Origin: Lentihominibacter hominis | Lineage (GTDB): Bacteria > Bacillota > Clostridia > Peptostreptococcales > Anaerovoracaceae | DNA length: 64,000 nucleotides | Reading direction: 5' to 3' | NCBI RefSeq assembly: GCF_014385065.1 | Contig: NZ_JACRTA010000003.1 | Coordinates: 434,001-498,000, forward strand | Shown: one piece after another, positions 16,585 to 25,275 of the stretch | Layout of the letters: every line of letters starts with the position of its first letter | Numbering within the stretch: position 1 is the first letter of the stretch | Notes under the pieces: model-generated | What the model was told of the DNA's origin: nothing | The model's input: only the letters and a program-made list of their open reading frames with translations | Database searches by the model: none | Translations under genes and position numbers: made by a program

Positions 16585-17913
16585 ATGAAAAACAAATATG
16601 ATGTGATCATTGTAGGTACAGGAGTTGCCGGTTGTTTTACGGCATTGCATCTCCCTTCAGATATGGATATTTTAATGATCACAAAAGGCGGTCTGGAAGA
16701 AAGCGACTCTTTTCTGGCACAAGGTGGCATCTGCGTATTAAAAGGCGATGATGATTACGATAGTTTTTTCGAAGATACAATGAAAGCCGGACATTATGAA
16801 AACAGCGTAGAATCTGTAGACTTTATGATCAGAGAATCTCAAACAGTAATAAATGAACTTATTGAATATGGCGTAGAATTCGAAAAAAACTCTGGCAAGC
16901 TTGCTTTTACACGTGAAGGAGCCCACTCTACCAACAGAATATTATATCACGATGATATTACAGGTGAAGAAATCACCAGTAAGCTTTTATCACACGTAAA
17001 AGAAAAAAAGAACATAACCATCATGACTCATACAACCATGCTGGATGTATTATGCAAAAACCAGAACTGTGACGGAATTCTTATGACCGATCCGTCAGGC
17101 AGTATAATTCCCGTGTTTGCAGAGAATGTGATGTGGGCATGCGGAGGGATCGGAGGCATATATAACAACTCCACAAACTTTTCTCATCTTACAGGAGATG
17201 CCCTTGCTATATCTCTAAAACGAAATATCAAACTGAAAAATATCAGCTATATACAAATACATCCTACCACTCTTTTTTCAAAAGCTGACGACAGAAGATT
17301 TCTGATATCGGAATCTGTACGCGGCGAAGGAGCACATTTATACGATAAAAACGGAAACCGTTTTGTCAATGAACTCCTTCCGCGTGACGTAGTTTCCAAT
17401 GCGATTTTCCAACAGATGAAAAAAGATGGTACAGAACACGTATGGCTATCTTTCCTGCCTATAAAAAATATAAATATAAAAGACAGGTTTCCGAATATAT
17501 ACAGAAAATGTCTGGAACATGGCTATAATATAACAAAAGATTTGATACCTGTAGTACCCGCTCAGCATTACTTTATGGGCGGAGTTGATGTCGATCTGAA
17601 CAGCCGCACCTCTATGAATCATCTGTATGCATCAGGAGAAACATGCTGTAACGGAGTCCATGGAGCCAACAGGCTTGCAAGCAACTCACTTCTGGAAAGT
17701 CTTGTTTTCGCAAAAAGTGCAGCCATGCATATAAGCAGCAGCCCCTCCTTAGGATCACAGAGATTCAGCAAAAATATCGGAATGCCTCTGGAATCACTGT
17801 CAGAAATATATAATCTTACATTGACAGAATATGAAGACACGCAAAAATATACTGAAAACAACAAAAAACAGATACTTGAAGCTATCCGAAAAGATAAGAA
17901 GGAGTCGGCATAA
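16585..17913 (+). CDS. nadB: L-aspartate oxidase
   Basis: A 442-residue flavoprotein that oxidises L-aspartate to iminoaspartate. The FAD loop GTGVAGCFTALHL lies near the N-terminus, then SDSFLAQGGI near 48, the substrate loop EGAHSTNRILYHDDITG near 111, IQIHPTTL near 225, SVRGEGAHL near 247 and HGANRLASNSLLE near 355. It is shorter than the roughly 540-residue E. coli enzyme and lacks most of the C-terminal helical domain, a form I associate with Clostridia. It is the middle gene of the nad operon, 104 bases after nadA, and its stop overlaps the nadC start (TAATG). Confidence 0.95.
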   Translation: MKNKYDVIIVGTGVAGCFTALHLPSDMDILMITKGGLEESDSFLAQGGICVLKGDDDYDSFFEDTMKAGHYENSVESVDFMIRESQTVINELIEYGVEFEKNSGKLAFTREGAHSTNRILYHDDITGEEITSKLLSHVKEKKNITIMTHTTMLDVLCKNQNCDGILMTDPSGSIIPVFAENVMWACGGIGGIYNNSTNFSHLTGDALAISLKRNIKLKNISYIQIHPTTLFSKADDRRFLISESVRGEGAHLYDKNGNRFVNELLPRDVVSNAIFQQMKKDGTEHVWLSFLPIKNINIKDRFPNIYRKCLEHGYNITKDLIPVVPAQHYFMGGVDVDLNSRTSMNHLYASGETCCNGVHGANRLASNSLLESLVFAKSAAMHISSSPSLGSQRFSKNIGMPLESLSEIYNLTLTEYEDTQKYTENNKKQILEAIRKDKKESA

Positions 17914-18764
17914 TGGACAATATTACAATGAAAAACAATGCAGATCATTTAATTTTAATGGCACTGCATGAGGATATATCTTCAGAAGATGTATCCACAA
18001 ATTCTGTAGTCAGAAAAAAAACTTACGGTTCTGCTCAGCTTTTATGCAAAGAGAACGGAATCATTGCAGGCCTTGATGTATTCAAACGTGTTTTCGAACT
18101 TCTTGATGATGACATACGAATGGAAACTTCAGTTTCCGACGGTGATATGATAAAAAACGGACAGCTTATAGCTACCATTATCGGCGATGTAAAAGCCATA
18201 TTGTCAGGTGAACGAACAGCTCTCAATTTTTTACAGAGAATGAGCGGCATCGCCACATATACAAAAAATATGTCCGATATCCTCAAGAACAGCAAAACAA
18301 AACTTCTCGATACCCGAAAGACTACGCCTAATATGAGAATATTCGAAAAATACGCTGTAAGAACAGGCGGCGGATATAACCACAGATATAACCTTTCAGA
18401 TGGTGTTATGCTTAAAGATAATCACATAAATGCAGCCGGAGGCGTTGCTAATGCAATAAAAATGGCGAAGGAATATGCCCCTTTTATAAGAAAAATAGAA
18501 GTGGAAGTGGAGAACCTAAAAATGCTGCAGGAAGCCCTTGAAGCAGGAGCGGATATAATTATGCTGGACAACATGTCTGAGGAAGATATGAAAACAGCTG
18601 TTGAAATGGTTAAAGGCAAAGCGGAAACAGAATGTTCGGGAAACGTTACGGCAGAAAACCTGAAAAAGCTTGTAGATATAGGTGTCGACTACATATCAAG
18701 CGGAGCTCTTACCCACTCTGCTCCTATCCTTGATCTTTCCCTTAAAAACCTTAAATTGCTTTGA
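17913..18764 (+). CDS. nadC: Nicotinate-nucleotide pyrophosphorylase (quinolinate phosphoribosyltransferase)
   Basis: A 283-residue phosphoribosyltransferase that turns quinolinate and PRPP into nicotinate mononucleotide with loss of CO2. Family marks are the ALHEDISSEDVST start, SGERTALNFLQRMSGIAT near 89, DTRKTTPNMR near 129, the RTGGGYNHRYNLSDGVMLKDNH block near 150 and ISSGALTHSAP near the end. The ATG overlaps the nadB stop and has AAGGAG eight bases upstream. With nadA and nadB it completes the pathway from aspartate to NaMN. Confidence 0.97.
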   Translation: MDNITMKNNADHLILMALHEDISSEDVSTNSVVRKKTYGSAQLLCKENGIIAGLDVFKRVFELLDDDIRMETSVSDGDMIKNGQLIATIIGDVKAILSGERTALNFLQRMSGIATYTKNMSDILKNSKTKLLDTRKTTPNMRIFEKYAVRTGGGYNHRYNLSDGVMLKDNHINAAGGVANAIKMAKEYAPFIRKIEVEVENLKMLQEALEAGADIIMLDNMSEEDMKTAVEMVKGKAETECSGNVTAENLKKLVDIGVDYISSGALTHSAPILDLSLKNLKLL

Positions 18765-18777
18765 TCCTGAACTCAAA

Positions 18778-18814
18778 AAGAGATACGATATCTGCTAAAA
18801 CTTTCGTATCTCTT
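18778..18814. terminator. Terminator behind nadC, overlapping the convergent gene
   Basis: AAGAGATACGA (18778-18788) pairs perfectly with TCGTATCTCTT (18804-18814), followed by CTTTATT on the plus strand. The right arm is made of the last codons of the convergent DUF1461 gene, so one hairpin is both coding and terminator. Confidence 0.75.
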
Positions 18815-19505
18815 CTTTATTATGTTTCTTTTTATATTTAAAAAGAAACATACTCAAAATGAAAATCACCGCCAAAGAGACAGCAAACACAAAAACTATC
18901 CTTACAGCCATATCAGCAAAAAATCCTTCCGGAAATAATCTTATCATATAATCTTCAGCAGGATCAAACAGCCACAGATCATTATTAAAAAATATCCGGT
19001 GAAAAATCTCAAACACCTTATTGAAATCTATAAATGATACAACCGCTATTACAGCAGAAAATAACACCGTTACAGATAATACTGCCTGATAAGACCTCGC
19101 AAAAATTCTTATTATATTTGCCTTCGTGATAAAGAGAAAAATAAGGCAGACTGCCATTACTATACATGATCCCATCCTTATCCGTATTCCTGCAGCAAAC
19201 AAAGCTCTTACTTCCTCCATATGAAATCTATCCTGCTGGTTGAAAAATTCCTGCTCTTTTCCCTCTATATCTGTTACAACTGATAATACATCCGTATCAC
19301 CCCTCAGGTATGTCATTACCTCCTCTGTAACATACATGACATCATCCATTGTCATATCAAGCTCCGACAGCACATCGTATTTCCTGTATTCCTCTTCATA
19401 TACGCTGAAATCAGAATATAAAACAATATCTATGCTTATAAATAATAACATAACAATCAATGAAAACGCAAAAATTACTCCTGCCGTCCAATGCGCAAAT
19501 CTCAT
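18795..19505 (-). CDS. DUF1461 (TIGR01906) integral membrane protein
   Basis: A 236-residue membrane protein with segments near 8-28, 108-128, 138-158 and 205-228. A long external loop carries DVMYVTEEVMTYLRGD near 54 and the paired QEFFNQQDRFHMEEVRALF stretch near 87, both recognisable marks of the TIGR01906 family. The family is common in Firmicutes and has no assigned function. The gene lies 18 bases behind the CBS-domain gene on the minus strand and ends in a basic tail (YKKKHNKEEIRKF) whose last codons form a terminator arm. Confidence 0.85.
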   Translation of the reverse strand: MRFAHWTAGVIFAFSLIVMLLFISIDIVLYSDFSVYEEEYRKYDVLSELDMTMDDVMYVTEEVMTYLRGDTDVLSVVTDIEGKEQEFFNQQDRFHMEEVRALFAAGIRIRMGSCIVMAVCLIFLFITKANIIRIFARSYQAVLSVTVLFSAVIAVVSFIDFNKVFEIFHRIFFNNDLWLFDPAEDYMIRLFPEGFFADMAVRIVFVFAVSLAVIFILSMFLFKYKKKHNKEEIRKF

Positions 19506-19523
19506 TTATTAAGAATCATCCTT

Positions 19524-20003
19524 TCAATCAGCAATTTCATCATAGACAGTGATCATATTCTGCATTATGTGCCTTATTATCATTGATCTGCTGACAACGC
19601 CGACTAACGTTCCGTTGCTGACAACAGGAACCTTTTTTATCTTCTGCACTGAAAGCACCTGCGCCGCTTCATCGACACTGTCTTCTGAATCCATGCAGAC
19701 AACATCCTTTGTAGCAATCTCTGCAGCCTTCATTTCCATGAGGTCCTGAACCTTGTCCTCAAAAGAAGTATTATCAATAACAGTAACAGATATATCACAA
19801 TAATCAAAAATAATCGGTTTATGTTTCGACACATATTTCATTATATCGCCGTCACTTATAAAACCGACTACTTTCAAATCGCCATCAACAAGAGGAACTC
19901 CTCCGATCCCCTTTTCATACAGATACTCCATGACCTCTTTTACATTAACATTTTCGTGGCATGTATAAACGTTTTCTTCCATGATATCTTTTACTTTGAT
20001 CAT
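19524..20003 (-). CDS. Two-CBS-domain protein
   Basis: A 159-residue protein made of two CBS motifs (about 1-60 and 90-150): KVKDIMEENVYTCHENVNVKEVMEYLYEKGIGG in the first, ATKDVVCMDSEDSVDEAAQVLSVQKI in the second (segments, not continuous). CBS pairs usually bind adenosine nucleotides and act as sensors, alone or within larger proteins. No enzyme domain is attached. An ATG eleven codons earlier lacks a ribosome site, whereas GGGGAGGAAGGCT directly precedes the ATG at 20003, so that start is used. Neighbours are DUF1461 and HIT genes; target unknown. Confidence 0.88.
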   Translation of the reverse strand: MIKVKDIMEENVYTCHENVNVKEVMEYLYEKGIGGVPLVDGDLKVVGFISDGDIMKYVSKHKPIIFDYCDISVTVIDNTSFEDKVQDLMEMKAAEIATKDVVCMDSEDSVDEAAQVLSVQKIKKVPVVSNGTLVGVVSRSMIIRHIMQNMITVYDEIAD

Positions 20004-20093
20004 AGCCTTCCTCCCCGCCCACACGGCAGCAGTCAACTGTATTGCGTCTATCCCTGTATGTATATGTATATTGATATTTATTTTATCTTCCTA

Positions 20094-20435
20094 TCAGCCC
20101 GGAGGCCATGTCATCTTTCTCTTTCCCAAAAGATGAAAGTGTATATGTTTGACTGTCTGAAACCCATCTTCTCCGCAGTTGTTTACCAGTCTGTACCCGT
20201 TTTCCAGACCCAGTGTCTTCGCAATATCTTTCACTTTAGTCATTATATGTCCCAAAAGCTCTTTATCCTCTTCACCAACATCATCAAGCGAAGCTATATG
20301 TTTCTTGGGTATGATTAGTACATGAACCGGTGCCTGAGGGTCCAAATCATGAAAACATAAAATCTTATCATCTTCATATACCTTGTTTGAAGGTATCTCT
20401 CCCTTAGATATCCTGCAAAATATACAATCGTTCAT
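20094..20435 (-). CDS. HIT family nucleotide-binding protein
   Basis: A 113-residue histidine triad protein: CIFCRISKGEIPSNKVYEDD start with the Cys pair of the zinc-binding branch, FHDLDPQAPVHVLIIPKKHI near 28 and the catalytic HIHFHLLG near 98. Such HinT-like proteins hydrolyse AMP-linked phosphoramidates. In Firmicutes the gene is usually found between mtaB and rpsU, as part of the dnaK-to-yqeY cluster; here it follows mtaB by 83 bases and the next ancestral gene, rpsU, is 5 kb away. Length is normal. Confidence 0.95.
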   Translation of the reverse strand: MNDCIFCRISKGEIPSNKVYEDDKILCFHDLDPQAPVHVLIIPKKHIASLDDVGEEDKELLGHIMTKVKDIAKTLGLENGYRLVNNCGEDGFQTVKHIHFHLLGKRKMTWPPG

Positions 20436-20518
20436 ATCTTCATCTCCTTTCTATTTTTGTTCATTATACCACATTATTCCATTTATAGACTTTCTTTTTT
20501 AGCTATATTTACTGCTCC

Positions 20519-21853
20519 TTAAACCAGTTCTCCCATCATGCCATCATTGTAAGGTTCTGTCAGCTTTACTTCTACGATGGTATTGAGCATCTCCTCCGCC
20601 TTCTCCATATGTTCTGTTTTTATATATGTCTTAATATAGTTGCCTGTATACCCTGTGATCATTATTTTCTCCTCATATACCTCCTCAAGAAGAACTTTTT
20701 CAATATTGCCTTTATTACGTCTGAAAAATTCTGCCGCCGCCATCCTTCCCGCTTTATGCAACTTATCGCTTCTCCTGTTTTTTACCTGAGGCGCTATATG
20801 TCCCTTCATTTCGGCCGCTTTTGTAAACGGCCTCTTGGAATATTTAAAAATATGGGTTTTACAAAATCCGCACTGCTCCACGAGACTGCAGCTTTCTTCA
20901 AAATCCTTCTCCTTTTCTCCCGGAAACCCTACTATAATATCAGTTGATATCCCATATAACGGATCAAATTCTTTCAGAACCTTCACTATATCCATATATC
21001 CTTTTCTGTCATATGGTCTGTTCATGGCACAAAGGATATCGTCGCTGCCACTCTGAGCAGAAAGATGCAGATGGTGACATAATTTTTCATATTTCAAAAG
21101 TCTTTTGACATAATCGGCATTAACTACAGCAGGTTCAAGTGAACTTAAACGTACCCTAAAGTCTCCCTGCATTTTATCAAGAGCTGCAATTATCTTTTCG
21201 ACTCCATAAAGCTGTGGCTTTCGCTCATTCTTATTTTCCATATCATAAAGTGCAGTATTTATTCCTGTCAAAACAAGTTCCTTATAACCGGCCTTTATAA
21301 GCTGCTCTGCCTCACTTATGATCTCGTCAAAATCTCTGCTTCTCACCTTGCCTCTGGCATATGGGATAACACAATATGTACAAAATCTGTTACATCCCTC
21401 CTGGATCTTTATATAAGCTCTCGTCCTGTTTTCAGAATCGCTGATGATCCCTATATCATCATACACGTCGAGTTCTTCATACCCTTTTATATGTATCTGC
21501 TTTATCCTCTCCTGCATGAATCTGGATACATACTGTGTAAGGCGGCTCTTTTCATTGGTTCCTGCAACGATATCCACACCTTCCACTGCTGATACTTCCT
21601 CCGGCTTTATCTGAGCATAGCAGCCTGTTACTGCAACTATACTATGGGGATTTACCTTTTTCATCTTCCGTATATACTGTCTTGACTTCTTATCAGCCAC
21701 AGCAGTAACCGTACATGTATTTATGACATAAACATCGGCAAACTCTCTTTCATTCACGACCTCATACCCTGCTGCCCTGAATTTTTCAGAAATTGCCTCT
21801 GTCTCATATCTGTTAACTTTACATCCTAATGTATGAAACGCAACCTTCATCAT
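20519..21853 (-). CDS. mtaB: tRNA t6A37 methylthiotransferase MtaB
   Basis: A 444-residue radical SAM methylthiotransferase. The N-terminal UPF0004 domain has the three cysteines in TLGCKVNRYET, NTCTVTAV and GCYAQ; the radical SAM cysteines are in GCNRFCTYCVIPYARG near 155; a TRAM RNA-binding domain lies at about 380-440. The VNRYET and CTVTAVADKKSRQ variants point to MtaB (YqeV), which adds a methylthio group to t6A at position 37 of ANN-decoding tRNAs, rather than to MiaB or RimO. It sits directly before the HIT gene, as in other Firmicutes. Confidence 0.95.
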   Translation of the reverse strand: MMKVAFHTLGCKVNRYETEAISEKFRAAGYEVVNEREFADVYVINTCTVTAVADKKSRQYIRKMKKVNPHSIVAVTGCYAQIKPEEVSAVEGVDIVAGTNEKSRLTQYVSRFMQERIKQIHIKGYEELDVYDDIGIISDSENRTRAYIKIQEGCNRFCTYCVIPYARGKVRSRDFDEIISEAEQLIKAGYKELVLTGINTALYDMENKNERKPQLYGVEKIIAALDKMQGDFRVRLSSLEPAVVNADYVKRLLKYEKLCHHLHLSAQSGSDDILCAMNRPYDRKGYMDIVKVLKEFDPLYGISTDIIVGFPGEKEKDFEESCSLVEQCGFCKTHIFKYSKRPFTKAAEMKGHIAPQVKNRRSDKLHKAGRMAAAEFFRRNKGNIEKVLLEEVYEEKIMITGYTGNYIKTYIKTEHMEKAEEMLNTIVEVKLTEPYNDGMMGELV

Positions 21854-21939
21854 ATGCCCTCCTAATTCATTATAACACAGCTGCTATACACATAAAACAA
21901 AGGATACGTTCATATTTTTAAATAGTCAAGGAGGTTTTT

Positions 21940-23754
21940 ATGGAAAAGAAAAAAGCCAAAGCCATGGTAATAAGCATATTAGCCATATGTACCGCTTTAT
22001 CATTATGTTTTTCTGTACTTTTATCAGACCCTGCTGCTCTTACAGGCAAAAAAGTAAAAGACAATCAGAACCCCATAAAATGGGTGGAATTCAATATACC
22101 TTATGAAGTCCTCAAGCGTGCTATGGATATCGACATAGATACATATGATGAACAAACACACATAGACTGGGTAGATATTCTGGCCTATCTGGGTGCCAAA
22201 TACGGCGGTAATTTTGATAATTACAAAAAACAGGACATGGACAGCTTCGTCTCTGAGGTAAAAAAAGGCAAATCAACAGCAACCATAACCAAAGACATGG
22301 AATACTTCAACTACTACAGCAGAGCTTATGGAGCTGTGCTGAATGGCTTTCTTGGAGAATATCAGATAAAGATACCAGACAAAGAATCAGGAGAGGAAAC
22401 ATGGAAAAAGGCTTATGGACTCAAAGCTTTCTCTCCCATCGCTGATGGATTTTATTATTCCGATTTTGATGATTTCGGAGAAAACAGAAGTTACGGATAC
22501 AGCAGAAGACATTTAGGACATGATATGATGGCTTCTGTCGGCACTCCTGTTATCGCTGTTGAAAGCGGTACAATCGAAGCTCTCGGATGGAATCAGTACG
22601 GAGGCTGGAGGCTTGGTATAAGAAGTTATGACAAACAGCGATATTATTATTATGCTCACCTTCAAAAGGACGATCCTTACGCCGATAATCTATATGTTGG
22701 AGCAACCGTCACAGCCGGTGATGTCATAGGATATACCGGACAGACCGGTTACAGCCTCAAAGAAAACACCAATAATATCGACACTCCACATCTTCATTTC
22801 GGCATGCAGCTTGTATTTGATGAAGAAGCAAAAGACAGCCCCACTCAAATATGGATAGATCTTTACTCTATAACCAAGCTCCTGTCATCTCACCGCTGCA
22901 CTGTAATAAAAAATGAAACCACAGGAAAATATGAAAGAAAATATCCTTTTATCGAAAAAAACCACTATCTTGAAGAAATGCAGGCCTCTGCAGAAACGTC
23001 AAACGCTAACGAAATACAGCTCCCCATAATTATGTATCACTCTATATTAAAAGAAAACAAAAATAATAATAAATATATCGTTTCTCCCAAGCTTTTTGAG
23101 GAAGATCTCAAATATCTGAAAGAACAAGGATATACTCCTGTTTTCATGAAAGATGTAATATCCTTCGTAGAAGGGAAAAGCAAACTTCCCAAAAAGCCTA
23201 TCGTTATCACCTTCGATGACGGATATTACAATAATTATTATTACGCTTATCCACTCCTCAAAAAGTATAATATGAAGGCAGTTATCTCAGTAGTGGGAAA
23301 AATGTCTGACGAGTTTTCAAACAGTAATGATAAAAACCCCAATTATGCTCACGTAACATGGGACGATATCCTGGAAATGCATCTTTCAGGATACTGGGAA
23401 ATACAAAACCATTCCTATGACTGTCATACATATGACCAAAGAAATGGAGTTTCCCAGGTATCAAATGAAAGCGACAGCCATTATAAATCGTTTCTTACCT
23501 CTGATATATGTCATCTGCAGGACAAAATAGCCTATGTAACAGGTGTTGCTCCCAATACCTTTACATATCCATTCGGCGCTTTTAATGAAAATACAGACAC
23601 TGTACTGAAAGATATCGGCTTCAAGGCAACCTTGAGTTGTACAGAAGGAGTAAGTACCGTAAAAAAAGGAGACCCACAATGCCTTTATAAACTAAAGCGA
23701 CATTTGAGACCTCCCGATATTCCTGCAAAAGAATTCTTTACATTCCTTCAATAA
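21940..23754 (+). CDS. M23 peptidase fused to polysaccharide deacetylase, membrane-anchored
   Basis: A 604-residue exported protein with an uncleaved-looking N-terminal membrane segment (about 8-28). A middle LytM/M23 metallopeptidase domain has RRHLGHD (HxGxD zinc ligands near 190-194) and DTPHLHFG near 281. A C-terminal NodB polysaccharide deacetylase domain (about 345-600) has VITFDDGY near 422, QNHSYDCH near 488 and TYPFGAF near 540. M23 enzymes cut peptide cross-links; NodB enzymes deacetylate wall sugars such as GlcNAc. Having both in one chain suggests coordinated peptidoglycan modification. AAGGAGG precedes the ATG. It heads a plus-strand island with a two-component system and is divergent from mtaB. 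Confidence 0.93.
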   Translation: MEKKKAKAMVISILAICTALSLCFSVLLSDPAALTGKKVKDNQNPIKWVEFNIPYEVLKRAMDIDIDTYDEQTHIDWVDILAYLGAKYGGNFDNYKKQDMDSFVSEVKKGKSTATITKDMEYFNYYSRAYGAVLNGFLGEYQIKIPDKESGEETWKKAYGLKAFSPIADGFYYSDFDDFGENRSYGYSRRHLGHDMMASVGTPVIAVESGTIEALGWNQYGGWRLGIRSYDKQRYYYYAHLQKDDPYADNLYVGATVTAGDVIGYTGQTGYSLKENTNNIDTPHLHFGMQLVFDEEAKDSPTQIWIDLYSITKLLSSHRCTVIKNETTGKYERKYPFIEKNHYLEEMQASAETSNANEIQLPIIMYHSILKENKNNNKYIVSPKLFEEDLKYLKEQGYTPVFMKDVISFVEGKSKLPKKPIVITFDDGYYNNYYYAYPLLKKYNMKAVISVVGKMSDEFSNSNDKNPNYAHVTWDDILEMHLSGYWEIQNHSYDCHTYDQRNGVSQVSNESDSHYKSFLTSDICHLQDKIAYVTGVAPNTFTYPFGAFNENTDTVLKDIGFKATLSCTEGVSTVKKGDPQCLYKLKRHLRPPDIPAKEFFTFLQ

Positions 23755-23950
23755 TATACGCAGTATAAAAATCCCACTGTTTCCTCAGAAATATGATAAA
23801 ATATATTTCTAATGAAATTCTAATCTTTCTTAAATAATTATCTAATATCTGTTGTTTATCATTATCTCATATCAAACAACAGCCGGCAGTGTTGATATCG
23901 CAGAAACACAAAAAGATATTTCGCATGAATCAAAGGAAGAAAGGGAAAAT

Positions 23951-24571
23951 ATGGATAATATAGAAAAAGCAGAAAAACTGAAAAGAAGAGCTAATATTTC
24001 TTATGAAGAGGCAAAAGAGATTTTGGAACAATGTGACTGGGATCTTCTGGATGCAGTTATCGAACTCGAAGCAAGAGGCAAGATAAAAAGTGAAAACTCC
24101 GGTTCGTATACTGCTCCTTCCAACACTCATCAAGAAGTACCGAAAAATCCGAAACAAGTTGCGGAAACTTACCAGAATTACGACAAAAACAAGAAAAAAG
24201 AGAGAAGTTTTTTCAAAATTATATGGGATGGCATAGTCTTTCTTCTCAAAAAGGGGTGTGAAAATACATTTATCGTATCTAAAAACGGCAGAAATATCAT
24301 GGATATTCCCGTTATACTTCTTGTAATACTGATGGTAATATCTTTATGCACAGTACTCATAATAATGCTGATAGCCCTATTCTGCGGCTACAGGTACAGT
24401 TTTTCGGGACCTGATCTTGGCAATGATAAAGTAAACTCAGTCATGAACAAAGCCGGAGACGCTGCTGAAAATATAAAAGATGAATTTTCCTGCAAAGATG
24501 CCTATCCGAACAGTTCTGAAAATCGTGAAAAAGATACCGAAAACAATAAAAATGAAACACAGGAAAATTAA
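23951..24571 (+). CDS. DUF4342 protein: UBA-like domain plus membrane segment
   Basis: A protein of about 206 residues. Residues 1-45 form a UBA/TS-N-like three-helix domain of the DUF4342 type (ISYEEAKEILEQCDWDLLDAVIELEARGK, split by helices). A lysine-rich linker follows, then a single hydrophobic segment at about 117-142 and a charged, disordered tail rich in Glu, Asn and Lys. The domain is common in Clostridia next to two-component genes; function unknown. An ATG 33 codons earlier is in frame, but the one at 23951 has GGGAAAAT before it and fits the domain start. It lies 29 bases before a response regulator gene, probably in one operon. Confidence 0.75.
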   Translation: MDNIEKAEKLKRRANISYEEAKEILEQCDWDLLDAVIELEARGKIKSENSGSYTAPSNTHQEVPKNPKQVAETYQNYDKNKKKERSFFKIIWDGIVFLLKKGCENTFIVSKNGRNIMDIPVILLVILMVISLCTVLIIMLIALFCGYRYSFSGPDLGNDKVNSVMNKAGDAAENIKDEFSCKDAYPNSSENREKDTENNKNETQEN

Positions 24572-24600
24572 TATACGAGTAAAAAGGAAATTAGATATAC

Positions 24601-25275
24601 ATGTCAGAAAAAATACTTATCATTGAAGATGAAGAAAAAATTGCAAGATTTATAGAGCTGGAGCTTTCCCATGAAGGATATGAAACAACAAAAGTATTCA
24701 ATGGAAGAAACGGACTCGAAATGGCCCAGTCAGGCCATTTCGATCTTATCCTTTTGGATATAATGCTTCCCCAAATAAGCGGTCTTGAGGTGCTTCGCCG
24801 GTTGAGAAGATCTTCCCATGTCCCGGTCATACTGCTGACAGCACGTGACGCAGTTATGGACAAAGTATCAGGCCTTGATATGGGTGCCGACGACTACATA
24901 ACAAAACCTTTCGCTATAGAAGAGCTTCTGGCCCGTATAAGGGTCTGCCTCAAACACAGAAAAACAGCCGGTTTTGAGGACAACATGCTGACAGCAGGAA
25001 AATTATGTCTTGATACCTCATCAAGACGCGTAACATATGATAATAATGATATACAGCTTACCAACAGAGAATTTATTCTTCTAAGAACCCTCATGGAAAA
25101 CAAATCAATAGTTTTATCAAGAGACACCCTGCTCAACAAAGTCTGGGGATATGATTACATGGGAGAAACCAACATTGTCGATGTGTATATCTATTATCTG
25201 AGAAATAAGATAGATGATGTATTCAACGATAAGATAATACGAACCGTACGAGGCGTGGGGTATATAATAAAATGA
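24601..25275 (+). CDS. OmpR/PhoB-family response regulator
   Basis: A 224-residue regulator: receiver domain (1-115) with acidic pocket D10/E11, phospho-acceptor D53 in LLDIMLP, T near 80 and K102 in TKPFAIEELLARI; then a winged-helix DNA-binding domain (about 128-224) with LTNREFILLRTLMENK and VWGYDYMGETNIVDVYIYYLR. It overlaps the histidine kinase gene by four bases, so the two are a matched pair. Phosphorylation by the kinase would change its binding to promoters. The targets are not known; the M23-deacetylase gene upstream is a plausible one because of location. Confidence 0.96.
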   Translation: MSEKILIIEDEEKIARFIELELSHEGYETTKVFNGRNGLEMAQSGHFDLILLDIMLPQISGLEVLRRLRRSSHVPVILLTARDAVMDKVSGLDMGADDYITKPFAIEELLARIRVCLKHRKTAGFEDNMLTAGKLCLDTSSRRVTYDNNDIQLTNREFILLRTLMENKSIVLSRDTLLNKVWGYDYMGETNIVDVYIYYLRNKIDDVFNDKIIRTVRGVGYIIK

